From the NCBI GenBank assembly GCA_964369635.1, contig CAYJGN010000001.1, positions 1 through 64,000 on the forward strand: a stretch of 64,000 nt of DNA, read 5' to 3'. The notes under the pieces were generated by a model that worked only from the letters and a program-made list of their open reading frames with translations, was not told where the DNA came from and made no database searches. Source of the stretch: CAYJGN01 sp964369635. GTDB taxonomy: Bacteria; Bacillota; Clostridia; Oscillospirales; Ruminococcaceae. This document shows positions 27,417 through 36,400 of this stretch, piece after piece. Position numbers and translations under genes: made by a program. Within the stretch, counting starts at the first letter, position 1, and the number at the start of each line of letters is the position of its first letter.

Positions 27417-27503
27417 AATTTTCAGCTCCCAGATAATATAATAATTAGATTTTTTTGAAGTTAATTGCAGTTATACACCTTAATAATATCATATAAATAG
27501 GAT

Positions 27504-27536
27504 AAAAAAACGAATGTGGCAGAATTACCACATTCA
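27504..27536 (-). terminator. Intrinsic terminator after the response regulator gene
   Basis: On the minus strand GAATGTGG / CCACATTC with an eight-base loop is followed by GTTTTTTTA. It separates the two-component pair from the surface protein gene, so the latter must have its own promoter in the 90 bases before 27416. Confidence 0.85.
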
Positions 27537-27602
27537 TAAGTTTTTTTATTTAAAATGACTATTTGTCAAAACAAATATATAGATACTTGGACAACTTTTT
27601 TG

Positions 27603-28313
27603 CTACCTCAAATCGATTTTTTCAAATGTATAACCCTCGCCTCTGCTTGAAGATATAGTATACCCACTGCTAACAAGTTTCTTTCGCAGTCTTGCGATGG
27701 CGGAGCGAAGCGCTGTCGTATCGGTCCCGAGCGATTGCCCCCATACCTTTTCATACAAAAAGCTTTGAGTAACAATTTCATTTTCGTATCCGGATAGTGT
27801 TAGCAGTAGCGTGAAATCCTTTGGTGTGAGATTTAAGTTTTCCTCGTTTAATATCGCCTGTCTTGTTATTGGGTTAATTTTAAGGGCACCAAAAGAAACC
27901 TCTGAGAATTTATTCTTTGTATCAGCTTCTTTTTTGTGTTTTGCTAAGAGTCCTTCAATTCTCGCAATAAGCTCAGTTATAACAAATGGTTTTGTCATAT
28001 ATAAATCAGCTTCACCGCTCATACCTTTAATAATATCATCAGAAGAGTTTTTACTTGTAAGGATAAGCACCGGACATCCGACTTTTTTCTTCAGATGACC
28101 CGCAAATAACAAACCATCCCCATCTGGCAGTAAAACATCTAAAATGGCGATATCAATTCTTTTGTTACTATCAATAATACCGCTTGCTTCACTGAGATTT
28201 TTCGCAGGATAGACGGTATAGCCATTTCTTGATAAGATTTCATTATTGAGATTTAGCAGATTTAAATCGTCCTCAACCATTAATACTGTTTTATGATTTG
28301 ACATTTCATTCAT
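27603..28313 (-). CDS. OmpR/PhoB-family response regulator
   Basis: DNA-binding response regulator of 236 residues. The receiver domain (about 8-125) has the acidic pair VEDD, the phospho-acceptor aspartate in AILDVLLPDGDG (about 58), and the TSK and KPF switch motifs. A winged-helix domain (about 140-235) ends in RGEGYTFEKID. It follows the kinase gene by three bases, an order (kinase first) that is less common than the reverse. GGAGG lies eight bases ahead of the ATG. Its likely target is the adjacent surface protein gene. Confidence 0.93.
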   Translation of the reverse strand: MNEMSNHKTVLMVEDDLNLLNLNNEILSRNGYTVYPAKNLSEASGIIDSNKRIDIAILDVLLPDGDGLLFAGHLKKKVGCPVLILTSKNSSDDIIKGMSGEADLYMTKPFVITELIARIEGLLAKHKKEADTKNKFSEVSFGALKINPITRQAILNEENLNLTPKDFTLLLTLSGYENEIVTQSFLYEKVWGQSLGTDTTALRSAIARLRKKLVSSGYTISSSRGEGYTFEKIDLR

Positions 28314-28316
28314 CCT

Positions 28317-30338
28317 TTAAACCTCCTCCCAAATAGGTAGCGTAAATATAATCTTTGTGCCGATATTCTCATCGCTCTCATAGCTAATCTGCCCACCCTC
28401 TGCCGCAACAGTCTGCGCAACTATATAAAGGCCAAGTCCATTTCCTTTTTCTGAGCGGTGTTTTGGGTATCGACTAAACAGCTCTTCTTTCAATTCATCT
28501 GGGATACCTTTTCCATTGTCTAAAACGGAAACAGATAGGAATTTGTTATCTTTTTCGCATACAGTTGCGCTAAGAATTATTTTGGTACAACCACTGTGCT
28601 TTATAGAATTTGAAATTATGTTTAGAATCACCTGCAAAGTTCTTTCTTTGTCGGCAAAAATATAAGGTAATTTGTCTTCAGTTTCAATATTAAGAGCTAT
28701 ATCACCGCTGTTCATAATTGGAAAATGGTGAGTTATGATTTTTGAAAAGAGCTCATTTACATCTACCTTTTGTAGATACAGCTTAAAAGTTCCGTTGTCG
28801 ATAGCAGAAACATCTAAAAGCCAAGAAACTTGCCTTGATAGTTTTCTTGCTTCATCGTCTATTATTCGCATCTTTTCAGCAATTGATGCTCTATTAATAG
28901 TTTCATCTTCAGATAAAATCTGACTTGTGAGCTGAGCATAACCTGAAACGGTAGTGAGCGGTAGTTGCATCTCATGGGAAAGGGTGCGAAGAAAATTTTC
29001 ATGCATTTTCTTTGCCTGTCTTAAAGAGGCTGCCTCTATGCGATTTTCCTGCTCCGCTTTATATATAGACACCATTTTCTGTGCAGTGTCGAAATAGATT
29101 ACCGCTGTTTGTGTGACAACAATAATCATAAGTGACAGGTCAATTAGTAGAACACGAATACCAAAAATAAGTATCGAATTATAATAGAGCGCATCATGCA
29201 CTACCGATACGATAAACGGTAGATATCCTATTATAAAAAGCAGATGATTAATCCTCACCTCTCTATTCTTTATCATATCTATAAGTTTCAAAGTGATGAA
29301 TACAAGCAAGAGAATGCTGCCTAATATAAATGCAACCTGCAGATATATCATACTATATGAAAGCGGAAGGGTTGGAACAAACAAGCAGAATACAGAATAG
29401 ATTAAGAAACCACCAACAAATATTCTAAGAAATAGTTTTGGTAGAGTTTTTAGAAAAATTTCATTTGCAACCAAAAGCATCATTGAAGATGTTATTGGAA
29501 CGGTCATATATTCCACTCTAAATAGAACTTCCCAAGATAAGGCGGGAAACCATTCACCAAATACCTTTATCCCGGTAACCCCTAATCTAATTCCCCAGGT
29601 GAGCGAGAGTATTGCAAAAAACAGATGGGCTTTATGCCTCTCAAACAGCATAAACAGAAAAATATGCGATATAGCAATCGTTACAAATAAACCTATCATT
29701 ATGCCGACAGTTCCATATTCAATAGAACGCAAACGGCTCATCGTATCAGCTGTTCCGATTATAAAATGGGCAGCTGTGCCGTTATCTCTATGTACAAAAT
29801 TGTTACTTTGGCGCACAATTTCAATAATACCGTTTTCAGGTGTTACCGTAAAATTCAAATAGGCATGGTCAGGAGTTGAGGTATGAGCTGTTGTTGAGAC
29901 AACACCGACTTCACCGACAAGCTCTCCATTAATATAAATTCGCTCGGCAAAATCAAAGCTGTTTCCCATAATTGTATAACTTTCATTTTGGGGTAGATAA
30001 AGGGTTATCCTTGAAGTATTTACAGGGAAGTTTCCAGTTGATCCTATTTTTATTTCCTCGCTTAACATATCAAATTCACTCGGAGTGAGGAGCGCTCCTT
30101 CAATAAATTCTTCAGCACCGGATGTCGTTATAATCCCTTTGCTAAAATCAAATTCTGTTAAATCAAAACTACCTGTTTGCGAATAGATAGTTTGATTGTC
30201 ATCGCCATTTAAATGGTCTTCAACTGAAAGATACCAAAGGGCGAAACAAAATACTATCACAACTGAAGTTATCAAAAGCAGAAGAATGTTGTTTTTATTA
30301 TTTTTATATTTATCTAACATATAGCAGAAGTCTCCCAT
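28317..30338 (-). CDS. Sensor histidine kinase with 7TM-DISM sensor module
   Basis: Membrane kinase of 673 residues. After one N-terminal membrane segment (about 17-37) comes an extracytoplasmic beta-rich domain (about 60-200, DISM type, often carbohydrate sensing), then seven membrane segments (about 210-405), a short coiled-coil, the dimerisation domain with phospho-histidine in LSHEMQLPLT (about 455), and the HATPase domain with N box NIISNSIKHSG, DNGKGIP and GNGLGLYI (to the end). The start is ATG 30338, or ATG 30320 with GGGAGA upstream. It pairs with the downstream regulator and its sensor domain suits surveillance of sugar ligands near the surface protein. Confidence 0.9.
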   Translation of the reverse strand: MGDFCYMLDKYKNNKNNILLLLITSVVIVFCFALWYLSVEDHLNGDDNQTIYSQTGSFDLTEFDFSKGIITTSGAEEFIEGALLTPSEFDMLSEEIKIGSTGNFPVNTSRITLYLPQNESYTIMGNSFDFAERIYINGELVGEVGVVSTTAHTSTPDHAYLNFTVTPENGIIEIVRQSNNFVHRDNGTAAHFIIGTADTMSRLRSIEYGTVGIMIGLFVTIAISHIFLFMLFERHKAHLFFAILSLTWGIRLGVTGIKVFGEWFPALSWEVLFRVEYMTVPITSSMMLLVANEIFLKTLPKLFLRIFVGGFLIYSVFCLFVPTLPLSYSMIYLQVAFILGSILLLVFITLKLIDMIKNREVRINHLLFIIGYLPFIVSVVHDALYYNSILIFGIRVLLIDLSLMIIVVTQTAVIYFDTAQKMVSIYKAEQENRIEAASLRQAKKMHENFLRTLSHEMQLPLTTVSGYAQLTSQILSEDETINRASIAEKMRIIDDEARKLSRQVSWLLDVSAIDNGTFKLYLQKVDVNELFSKIITHHFPIMNSGDIALNIETEDKLPYIFADKERTLQVILNIISNSIKHSGCTKIILSATVCEKDNKFLSVSVLDNGKGIPDELKEELFSRYPKHRSEKGNGLGLYIVAQTVAAEGGQISYESDENIGTKIIFTLPIWEEV

Positions 30339-30377
30339 AGTTTATCCTAAAACCAAAATAGATATTTCAATATATTT

Positions 30378-30407
30378 ATTATACAATTTTTCACTGGGTC
30401 TTTACAA
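30378..30407 (-). promoter_or_regulatory. Promoter of the kinase-regulator operon
   Basis: Minus-strand -35 TTGTAA (30402-30407), 18-base spacer and -10 TATAAT (30378-30383), the latter preceded by TTG. It is about 40 bases upstream of the kinase start. Confidence 0.65.
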
Positions 30408-30628
30408 TATTTTTATTATTTTATATCAAGATAACTTTAGTCACTACCGTAAATCTTTAGTTTTTATTATATTTATATCTCTCGCCCTCAAATTTCTAAT
30501 GAATGGTTTTTGCTACAGTTAAAATTTCACCCACTTATGAGACTATCAATTTAATTACAGTTCTCTTTAAATAACTATCTAATTTTTATGATACCTACCA
30601 AAAGCTTTATTTCCTCTCTTATACGCAA
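30408..30628. other. AT-rich gene-free interval
   Basis: About 220 bases between the kinase promoter and the nucleotidyltransferase terminator. I see no gene, no clear repeat and no further signal in it. Confidence 0.4.
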
Positions 30629-30664
30629 AAAACAGCTGATGAGCTTATTCTCATCCGCTGTTTT
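30629..30664 (-). terminator. Terminator after the nucleotidyltransferase gene
   Basis: AAAACAGC-GATGAG / CTCATC-GCTGTTTT with a six-base loop and one mismatch, followed on the minus strand by TTTTTTGCG. It ends the amidase-nucleotidyltransferase unit. Confidence 0.8.
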
Positions 30665-30676
30665 AAAGCTGTTATT

Positions 30677-31300
30677 TTATTTTACATACTTTTCATCATA
30701 TAATCTAAAAAGCAAATTTAGCCAATTTTCAAGAGAGGTTATATCAAAGCATTTTAATGCTTTTTCATAAACTGAAAAGGCATCATCCTCGTTTTTCTCA
30801 AGCAATATCAGCGTCTTTTTCGGCCCGAAGTAAAATCTATCGGTGAGATTGCAGTAAATCTCAAGGCTATCAGTTAAAACCCAGTGCCAACGAAACAAAC
30901 CCTCACTATCGCCTCTTTTGGCACGGCGCAGCATTTTCCTGCACCATTGAACCCCAAAGGTATCTTTATCAAAACTGCTTTTATAGCTATCTATATATTC
31001 TTGAACATTTAATGCGAGTTTTTTCGCAACACCTAATTTATCAAGAATAATATTGCAGTCATAAAGCACAACGAAGTCCTCAGGGTATATCTCCCCCTCG
31101 AATTTATCGTTGCCATAGATAAAAACATCGAGCTGAATTCCATCAACAATCGCACTATCGTGATTAGATTTCGGATTATCCATAACTATAAAAGCATCAA
31201 AATCACTCTCAGAGTTGTTACTACCATCAACGAACGAACCATATGCCACTATCGCACTCGGGTTATATTTTTCTTTTAAATAATCAATTATTTTATCCAT
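30677..31300 (-). CDS. Nucleotidyltransferase-fold protein
   Basis: Soluble 207-residue protein with the pol-beta-type nucleotidyltransferase core: AYGSFVDGSNNSESDFD (about 19-35) gives the GS helix and the first two carboxylates, and QLDVFIY (about 56-62) the third. The rest is helical. The layout is close to MNT and aminoglycoside adenylyltransferase families, whose members modify small molecules or act as antitoxins with HEPN proteins. No HEPN partner is adjacent. It follows the amidase gene by 12 bases; the functional link is unclear. Confidence 0.75.
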   Translation of the reverse strand: MDKIIDYLKEKYNPSAIVAYGSFVDGSNNSESDFDAFIVMDNPKSNHDSAIVDGIQLDVFIYGNDKFEGEIYPEDFVVLYDCNIILDKLGVAKKLALNVQEYIDSYKSSFDKDTFGVQWCRKMLRRAKRGDSEGLFRWHWVLTDSLEIYCNLTDRFYFGPKKTLILLEKNEDDAFSVYEKALKCFDITSLENWLNLLFRLYDEKYVK

Positions 31301-31312
31301 ATAACCACACCC

Positions 31313-34195
31313 TTAATAGCTGAGCGTTCGAACTATTGCATCGGCCGTCCTCTGCGCAAACTGCTGCTGAATATCCTCTTGGATTAAATACTGCAGTTCA
31401 TTTTGGTTCGACATAAATCCGTATTCGATAAGTACCGCAACAAGATCGGTATTTCTCGTGACATAGAAATTATAGCTAAACTTGCTACCTCTTGCAGTGG
31501 AAGATCCCGGAACAGTTCCCGCTATTGAATTGAAGATATTGCTTGAGAGCACCGATGAATATGGATTATAATAGAAAACTTCAGGACCTGATGCGGTAGT
31601 ACTTCCGCTATTATGATGAAGCGAAACATAAATATGCGCACCCCAAGATCTTGCATCTGCCGCTCGCCTCACAAGACTTTGCGATGAGGTATCTGAGAAA
31701 ACAGGCTCAAATATACGAACTTCCGCTCCCATTCCCCGAAGAATTTCTGCAACTCTCGTTGTTATCGACATATTAAGGGTTGCCTCCCAATATGCGCCAT
31801 TAGTAGCACCAGGGTCTTGTCCACCATGACCTGAGTCGAGGTAGATCCGCGCTTCTGATATAGATGATGGGATATTGGTAAATCGGACAACAAGGTCCCC
31901 ATTACCATCTCTAAATGATGTTACGCCGAGCATCTTACCTGCGGCAGTTAAATCAAGTGAGATAACGCCGACGGTATTCTCACCCGACCCTTCGGTGCTG
32001 AAAATTCCTGATGAGAACAGCGGTGAAGCCGACATATCTATCCCACCTTGCGGCACACTATTAGTATAGCTTAAAACTATGCGTACTCTTGTTGGGTTAA
32101 AGCTTGCTGGGTATTGCGAACCATTTTGGTTAAATACGTTTGGCTCAAACTCAATATTATGCGCAACCGGCCAATCGGTATCAACTGTTATGTCGGTATA
32201 AATTCCATTAACTGCAACAGAAACTCCGTGCACCGCGTTGCTATTTTCATATCCTGGATCCTCAATTTTTGTCACATCCCATGTGTAAACTCTTTTGCCG
32301 GATTTTAAGATATAGTAGGCGTAAGTTTTGGATGCAGTCGGATATGTAACACTTCCGACAACATAATCAACTGTACCCTTAGGTAGGTGATGATTAATAG
32401 GCGCTGAGAGATCATCGGCAGTGGTTATCGGGAAAACTTCTGCTCTATCAGCTGTAACTATAATCGCTTCACCAGGAATAGCCGTATCTATTACAGCATT
32501 AACAGATATCGAAGCACCGCTCATCCCCTCGCTATGTCCTGACCAACTCGCATTAAAGTTTATCGTGCCAAGGTTTTGAACTGAAGAGGTTGATGCGGGA
32601 ATAGTAAACTCACCGACAAAGGTTGTATACAGTGAAGTCGCAGAGCCGTCGTCTATTGTCTCTGTGAGGGTTATTGATGAACCCCCAAGAGAGGCTGTAA
32701 CCGTTGAGCCTTTATAGGCAACCGCTGTTACCGAGAGCTTAGTGGAGCCGCCAACCGAAGCGGTACCCGTTGGGGTAACGCTCTTTAAGAGGTCTATTCG
32801 CCTCTCGATATTGTATGTAAGCCGCTGGCCTTTATTCTCGAAAACTATCGTATTATCCCCGACCTCAAGGTCAACAGTCTGCGAGAATTCACCATTTGCA
32901 TTAGGCGATATTTCAACATCGTTTACAAACGACGGGAAGTTTCCATCAGTAACGCCAAAGAATACAACCTTGTCCTCATATGTTACAAAATTAGTTTGGG
33001 TAGGCTGATAGATGCTGATATTAGTAAAAAGTTGCGCGTTGTCAACTTCACCTCTGAAATACTTTATCAAAACTTCGGTACTGCCCTGATAATCTTCTAA
33101 AAGAGAAGAGATCGAGTTAAGTGCGCTTCCTCTATAGCTTGCATATTCATCGGCAGTACTTAACTGACGAAGAATCTGGTCAGGTGAAGACCAACCATCT
33201 TCATCACCACCGAGCTTTGAGTTTGAAAGATAGAGAAACATTGGTATCTCTGCCTGCGTAGCAACTGCATCCCACCAACTTAAAACCGTCTCAAAAGGCA
33301 GAGCATCATCGGAGAGCGAAGCATAGTTATCTATGAAAATATAGTTTAAAATTCCATCGGAAACGAGTTTTTTTGTATCTGTATTTCCCTCTGATAGCGC
33401 TGAGAAGTCCCCTGTAACTTCAATACCCTCTTCTCTCGCTTCGCTATATTCCCAAACTGGGTTTAGAAAAGCACCGACAGCAACAGTTTTATTAACTGTT
33501 CTTATATCGCGAACAACCGACGTTATAAAGTTATAGCTGTTTTCTTGCATCCAGCTATCAAGCTCCATACCAACAGCTTCCGCTCTGAAGTTTTGGTAGC
33601 TATAATCTGTTTTTTCATTGTATATATTTTCAAGGGTCATTCCGGTTATATCATAGTTTTCGGTAATATAAACTGCAAGGGCGCTGTTCTTATCTATTGT
33701 TGCCGCCGAAACAGCACCATCGAGCGCCGCAAATATGTTATGGTTTACAAAAACATAACGCTCATCAGTTTGAAATCTATCGATTATATAAGCAAGTATA
33801 TCAAATCCTGCCGCGCTCTCCATACTATCGGTATTAAAAAGAGCCTTGCCATCATAGGTGCTATCAATAATAACCGTATTAAATTCATACTCTTCGATTT
33901 GAGCGAGCGCTTTATCAATTTCCGCCCTTATTAAATCGTCGTTTGTTGCTTCAGCTGTGAGAATATCCTCACCTGAAACAAGATGAATAGCAGACATCTT
34001 AACAGGTAGATTAAATGCTATCTCCTCATCGAGCGGGTCGATATATCCATATTCCCCGCCATTATCCTCGCTCTCACCAAAAACTGCATATTCACCTGCA
34101 ACATCACTTGCATCGGCATCATTAATTGAGAAGGCTGTTGCAACAATAGTCACCGCTAAAATGGCGATAAGCAACCTCGACAATATTTTTAACAT
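31313..34195 (-). CDS. GHL10-like domain / N-acetylmuramoyl-L-alanine amidase fusion
   Basis: Exported cell-wall enzyme of 960 residues. Signal peptide (1-29); a TIM-barrel-like region (about 45-410) that resembles the GHL10 family with KKLVSDGILNYIFIDNYA and a WWDAV segment; Ig-like linkers (about 415-640); a further beta region; and a C-terminal Amidase_3 domain (about 780-958). The amidase zinc ligands are present: DSGHGG, the glutamate in WEATLN and SLHHNS, with the catalytic glutamate in IEYGFMSN. It would cut the bond between muramic acid and L-alanine in peptidoglycan. The neighbouring gene upstream is a second GHL10 protein, 13 bases away. Confidence 0.87.
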   Translation of the reverse strand: MLKILSRLLIAILAVTIVATAFSINDADASDVAGEYAVFGESEDNGGEYGYIDPLDEEIAFNLPVKMSAIHLVSGEDILTAEATNDDLIRAEIDKALAQIEEYEFNTVIIDSTYDGKALFNTDSMESAAGFDILAYIIDRFQTDERYVFVNHNIFAALDGAVSAATIDKNSALAVYITENYDITGMTLENIYNEKTDYSYQNFRAEAVGMELDSWMQENSYNFITSVVRDIRTVNKTVAVGAFLNPVWEYSEAREEGIEVTGDFSALSEGNTDTKKLVSDGILNYIFIDNYASLSDDALPFETVLSWWDAVATQAEIPMFLYLSNSKLGGDEDGWSSPDQILRQLSTADEYASYRGSALNSISSLLEDYQGSTEVLIKYFRGEVDNAQLFTNISIYQPTQTNFVTYEDKVVFFGVTDGNFPSFVNDVEISPNANGEFSQTVDLEVGDNTIVFENKGQRLTYNIERRIDLLKSVTPTGTASVGGSTKLSVTAVAYKGSTVTASLGGSSITLTETIDDGSATSLYTTFVGEFTIPASTSSVQNLGTINFNASWSGHSEGMSGASISVNAVIDTAIPGEAIIVTADRAEVFPITTADDLSAPINHHLPKGTVDYVVGSVTYPTASKTYAYYILKSGKRVYTWDVTKIEDPGYENSNAVHGVSVAVNGIYTDITVDTDWPVAHNIEFEPNVFNQNGSQYPASFNPTRVRIVLSYTNSVPQGGIDMSASPLFSSGIFSTEGSGENTVGVISLDLTAAGKMLGVTSFRDGNGDLVVRFTNIPSSISEARIYLDSGHGGQDPGATNGAYWEATLNMSITTRVAEILRGMGAEVRIFEPVFSDTSSQSLVRRAADARSWGAHIYVSLHHNSGSTTASGPEVFYYNPYSSVLSSNIFNSIAGTVPGSSTARGSKFSYNFYVTRNTDLVAVLIEYGFMSNQNELQYLIQEDIQQQFAQRTADAIVRTLSY

Positions 34196-34208
34196 CCAAA
34201 ATCCTCCG

Positions 34209-35453
34209 CTATATAATTATCTTAATTTTTTCAAGCTCAGAACTTACGATATCAGCTATATTCTCATTTGGAGAAAATATATAGTCATAACCGTAAAATA
34301 CTATTCCATCAACTTCATTTTCTATCGAAGTTTCAACCATACGCGAGACAACATCTTCATTTGATACCCATTCAAGCTCACCGCTTCCAGCGAATGAATC
34401 AACTTCGTTTATCTTGTGAAATGTTATCCCAACATAAATTTTGATATCTGCTGACTTTTTTGATATCCAAGATTTTAACGTCTCGGTAAAAGGGGCTGTT
34501 TCATTTTCAAAACCATAGTATATCTGTGGGCAGATATAATCGATATAGCCACTTTCTGAAATCCATAGCTCAACATCGGCATATTGCATATTATAGTTGT
34601 TATCAATATTCCCCTGCGGACTAATCCCAAAAAGCATATCCTCATCATATTCTTTAATGGTTTTATATACCTGCGAAACCATATAGTTTATCCTATCAAA
34701 CCGAAGCGTTTCTATATCATAGCTCCCACCTTCGGAGAGGTAGTAGTCATAATAGGGCTTATCGACGTAATAATCAGTCTGCGGATAGAAGTAGTCATCG
34801 AAATGGATACCATCGAGCTGATAGTTTGATATAAGCTCTAAAACGCCTGAAACAATTAGCTCGGTAACCTCAAGCGATAATGGGTTTAGATAAACGCCAT
34901 TGTCTGTGGATAAAATATTCATGCTTTTATTATTATACCACTCATAGATGATATTGTCATCAGTTAGTTCTCTTTCATTATCTCCTAAAACTCTATATGG
35001 ATTAATCCATCCGTGAATTTGCATATTATATTCATTAGATATCTCTATCATTATCTCAAGTGGATCAAACGGAAGTGGGTCACCGCCAACACCCGTTATA
35101 AGATGCGATGTTGGAAATATATCCGATTTATAGAGCGCATCAGAAAAGGGGCGCAGATGGACAAATAAAGCATTCAAATTAATGCTTTTTGCATTTATAA
35201 CAACATCGGTAAAAAGCAAGCGAAACTCCTCCTCGCTTTTTCCTGTTAGAATATCCATAAATTCAAGATATGATATCCAAACACCCCTTATTTCTTCCCC
35301 CTCTAACATACGAACACTCTCAAACTCTTCCGCTATGCGCGAATTCATATTTAAATCAAATGACTCGCCTGAGGTTTCAAGCTTATTTCCACTTGAAAAA
35401 TAGACCGCTACAAAAATAAATATTAAAATTATCGGTAAAATTATCTTTTTCAA
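34209..35453 (-). CDS. Exported GHL10-family glycoside-hydrolase-like protein
   Basis: About 414 residues: N-terminal hydrophobic signal or anchor (about 3-20), then a TIM-barrel with the family blocks RGVWISYLEF (about 52-61), NALFVHLRPFSDALY, GWINPYR, LDGIHFDDYFYP (about 225-236) and DYICPQIYYG. The two acidic residues in GIHFDD are the likely catalytic or binding site. The start is a TTG at 35453, nine bases after GGAGG; the frame is open further upstream but that part overlaps the divergent gene. Such proteins probably act on peptidoglycan glycans. Same unit as the amidase fusion. Confidence 0.85.
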   Translation of the reverse strand: MKKIILPIILIFIFVAVYFSSGNKLETSGESFDLNMNSRIAEEFESVRMLEGEEIRGVWISYLEFMDILTGKSEEEFRLLFTDVVINAKSINLNALFVHLRPFSDALYKSDIFPTSHLITGVGGDPLPFDPLEIMIEISNEYNMQIHGWINPYRVLGDNERELTDDNIIYEWYNNKSMNILSTDNGVYLNPLSLEVTELIVSGVLELISNYQLDGIHFDDYFYPQTDYYVDKPYYDYYLSEGGSYDIETLRFDRINYMVSQVYKTIKEYDEDMLFGISPQGNIDNNYNMQYADVELWISESGYIDYICPQIYYGFENETAPFTETLKSWISKKSADIKIYVGITFHKINEVDSFAGSGELEWVSNEDVVSRMVETSIENEVDGIVFYGYDYIFSPNENIADIVSSELEKIKIII

Positions 35454-35526
35454 TTCTATCACCCTCCTTTTCACTATATTTATTAAAAAGGCATAATATA
35501 ACACAAATATTAAAGGCGGTGGCATT

Positions 35527-36390
35527 TTGAAAGACAAATTATCATTTAGTGAACAGCTTACCTACTATAACAAAATGGCTCTTGAATACAACAAAAAAAA
35601 TATTAAATCAGAGTTCGAGGAAGATGAAATTAAACCGGTAAAATCTGAGATAAAAGAAGATAGCGATATCTCTATAGAAACAATCTCTGCGAAAAAAAAG
35701 AAAAGTCTTGAAAGTAAACCAACTGAAAAGAAATTAAAGATTCAAAAGCAGCCTCTCCCGACCTCTTATGAAGAGAGGGTTCGAGAGCAATTTGGACTGC
35801 CAAGTTCTCAAAAAGATGCAGATGTAAAAACTGTTGCAACTCCAACAAACAGCGAGTCGACGGTACCAGTTTCCGATGACTTATTTACCCCGCGTTTTCC
35901 AGATGTCGATAGGGACAGTTTTGACTACCCCTTTGATAAACCCGATAAAAATGATATCTACGCCCAGTTTAACGACGATACAGATTTCAATCTCTATCAG
36001 CAGTTTCTTCGTCAAAACCCTAAGGAAGGCCGTTTTCGTTCGCGGGTTTTCACCGGTAGAGGCTCTGTTCCGTTAAATGGAGCAACCGTCACTATTAGTA
36101 AAGTTTTTGGAGATTCAAAATTTGTTTTTGATAAACTACAAACAGACAGCTCCGGACTCACGCCGATAATAAACCTCCCTGCCCCAAGAAAAGAATTATC
36201 GCAGACTCCCGATGGCGAGAAACTCCCCTATTCACTTTATAATATCGAAATAGAGTCCGACGGGTTTAATAAAATGACTTTTCGTGACGTTGCAATCTAT
36301 GAAGAAATGCTGGCTGTTCAACAGGCATATATGACCCCAACTGCAAATAGACCACAGCAAATCGTACTCGAAAAACAACCAAATTTATAA
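35527..36390 (+). CDS. Hypothetical protein with Lys/Glu-rich N-terminus and carboxypeptidase-regulatory-like domain
   Basis: Unrecognised 287-residue protein. It starts at a TTG (35527) after AAAGGCGGTGG. Residues about 25-85 are charged and probably disordered (runs of KKKK, EKK). Residues about 165-260 look like a small beta-sandwich: GRGSVPLNGATVTISK followed later by LQTDSSGLTPIINLP and YNIEIESDGFNKMTFRDV, the pattern of carboxypeptidase-regulatory or collagen-binding B-type domains. No signal peptide. It is 10 bases ahead of the SpoIID-like gene on the same strand, so both likely act together during sporulation or wall assembly. Confidence 0.65.
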   Translation: MKDKLSFSEQLTYYNKMALEYNKKNIKSEFEEDEIKPVKSEIKEDSDISIETISAKKKKSLESKPTEKKLKIQKQPLPTSYEERVREQFGLPSSQKDADVKTVATPTNSESTVPVSDDLFTPRFPDVDRDSFDYPFDKPDKNDIYAQFNDDTDFNLYQQFLRQNPKEGRFRSRVFTGRGSVPLNGATVTISKVFGDSKFVFDKLQTDSSGLTPIINLPAPRKELSQTPDGEKLPYSLYNIEIESDGFNKMTFRDVAIYEEMLAVQQAYMTPTANRPQQIVLEKQPNL

Positions 36391-36400
36391 AGGAGGTAGC

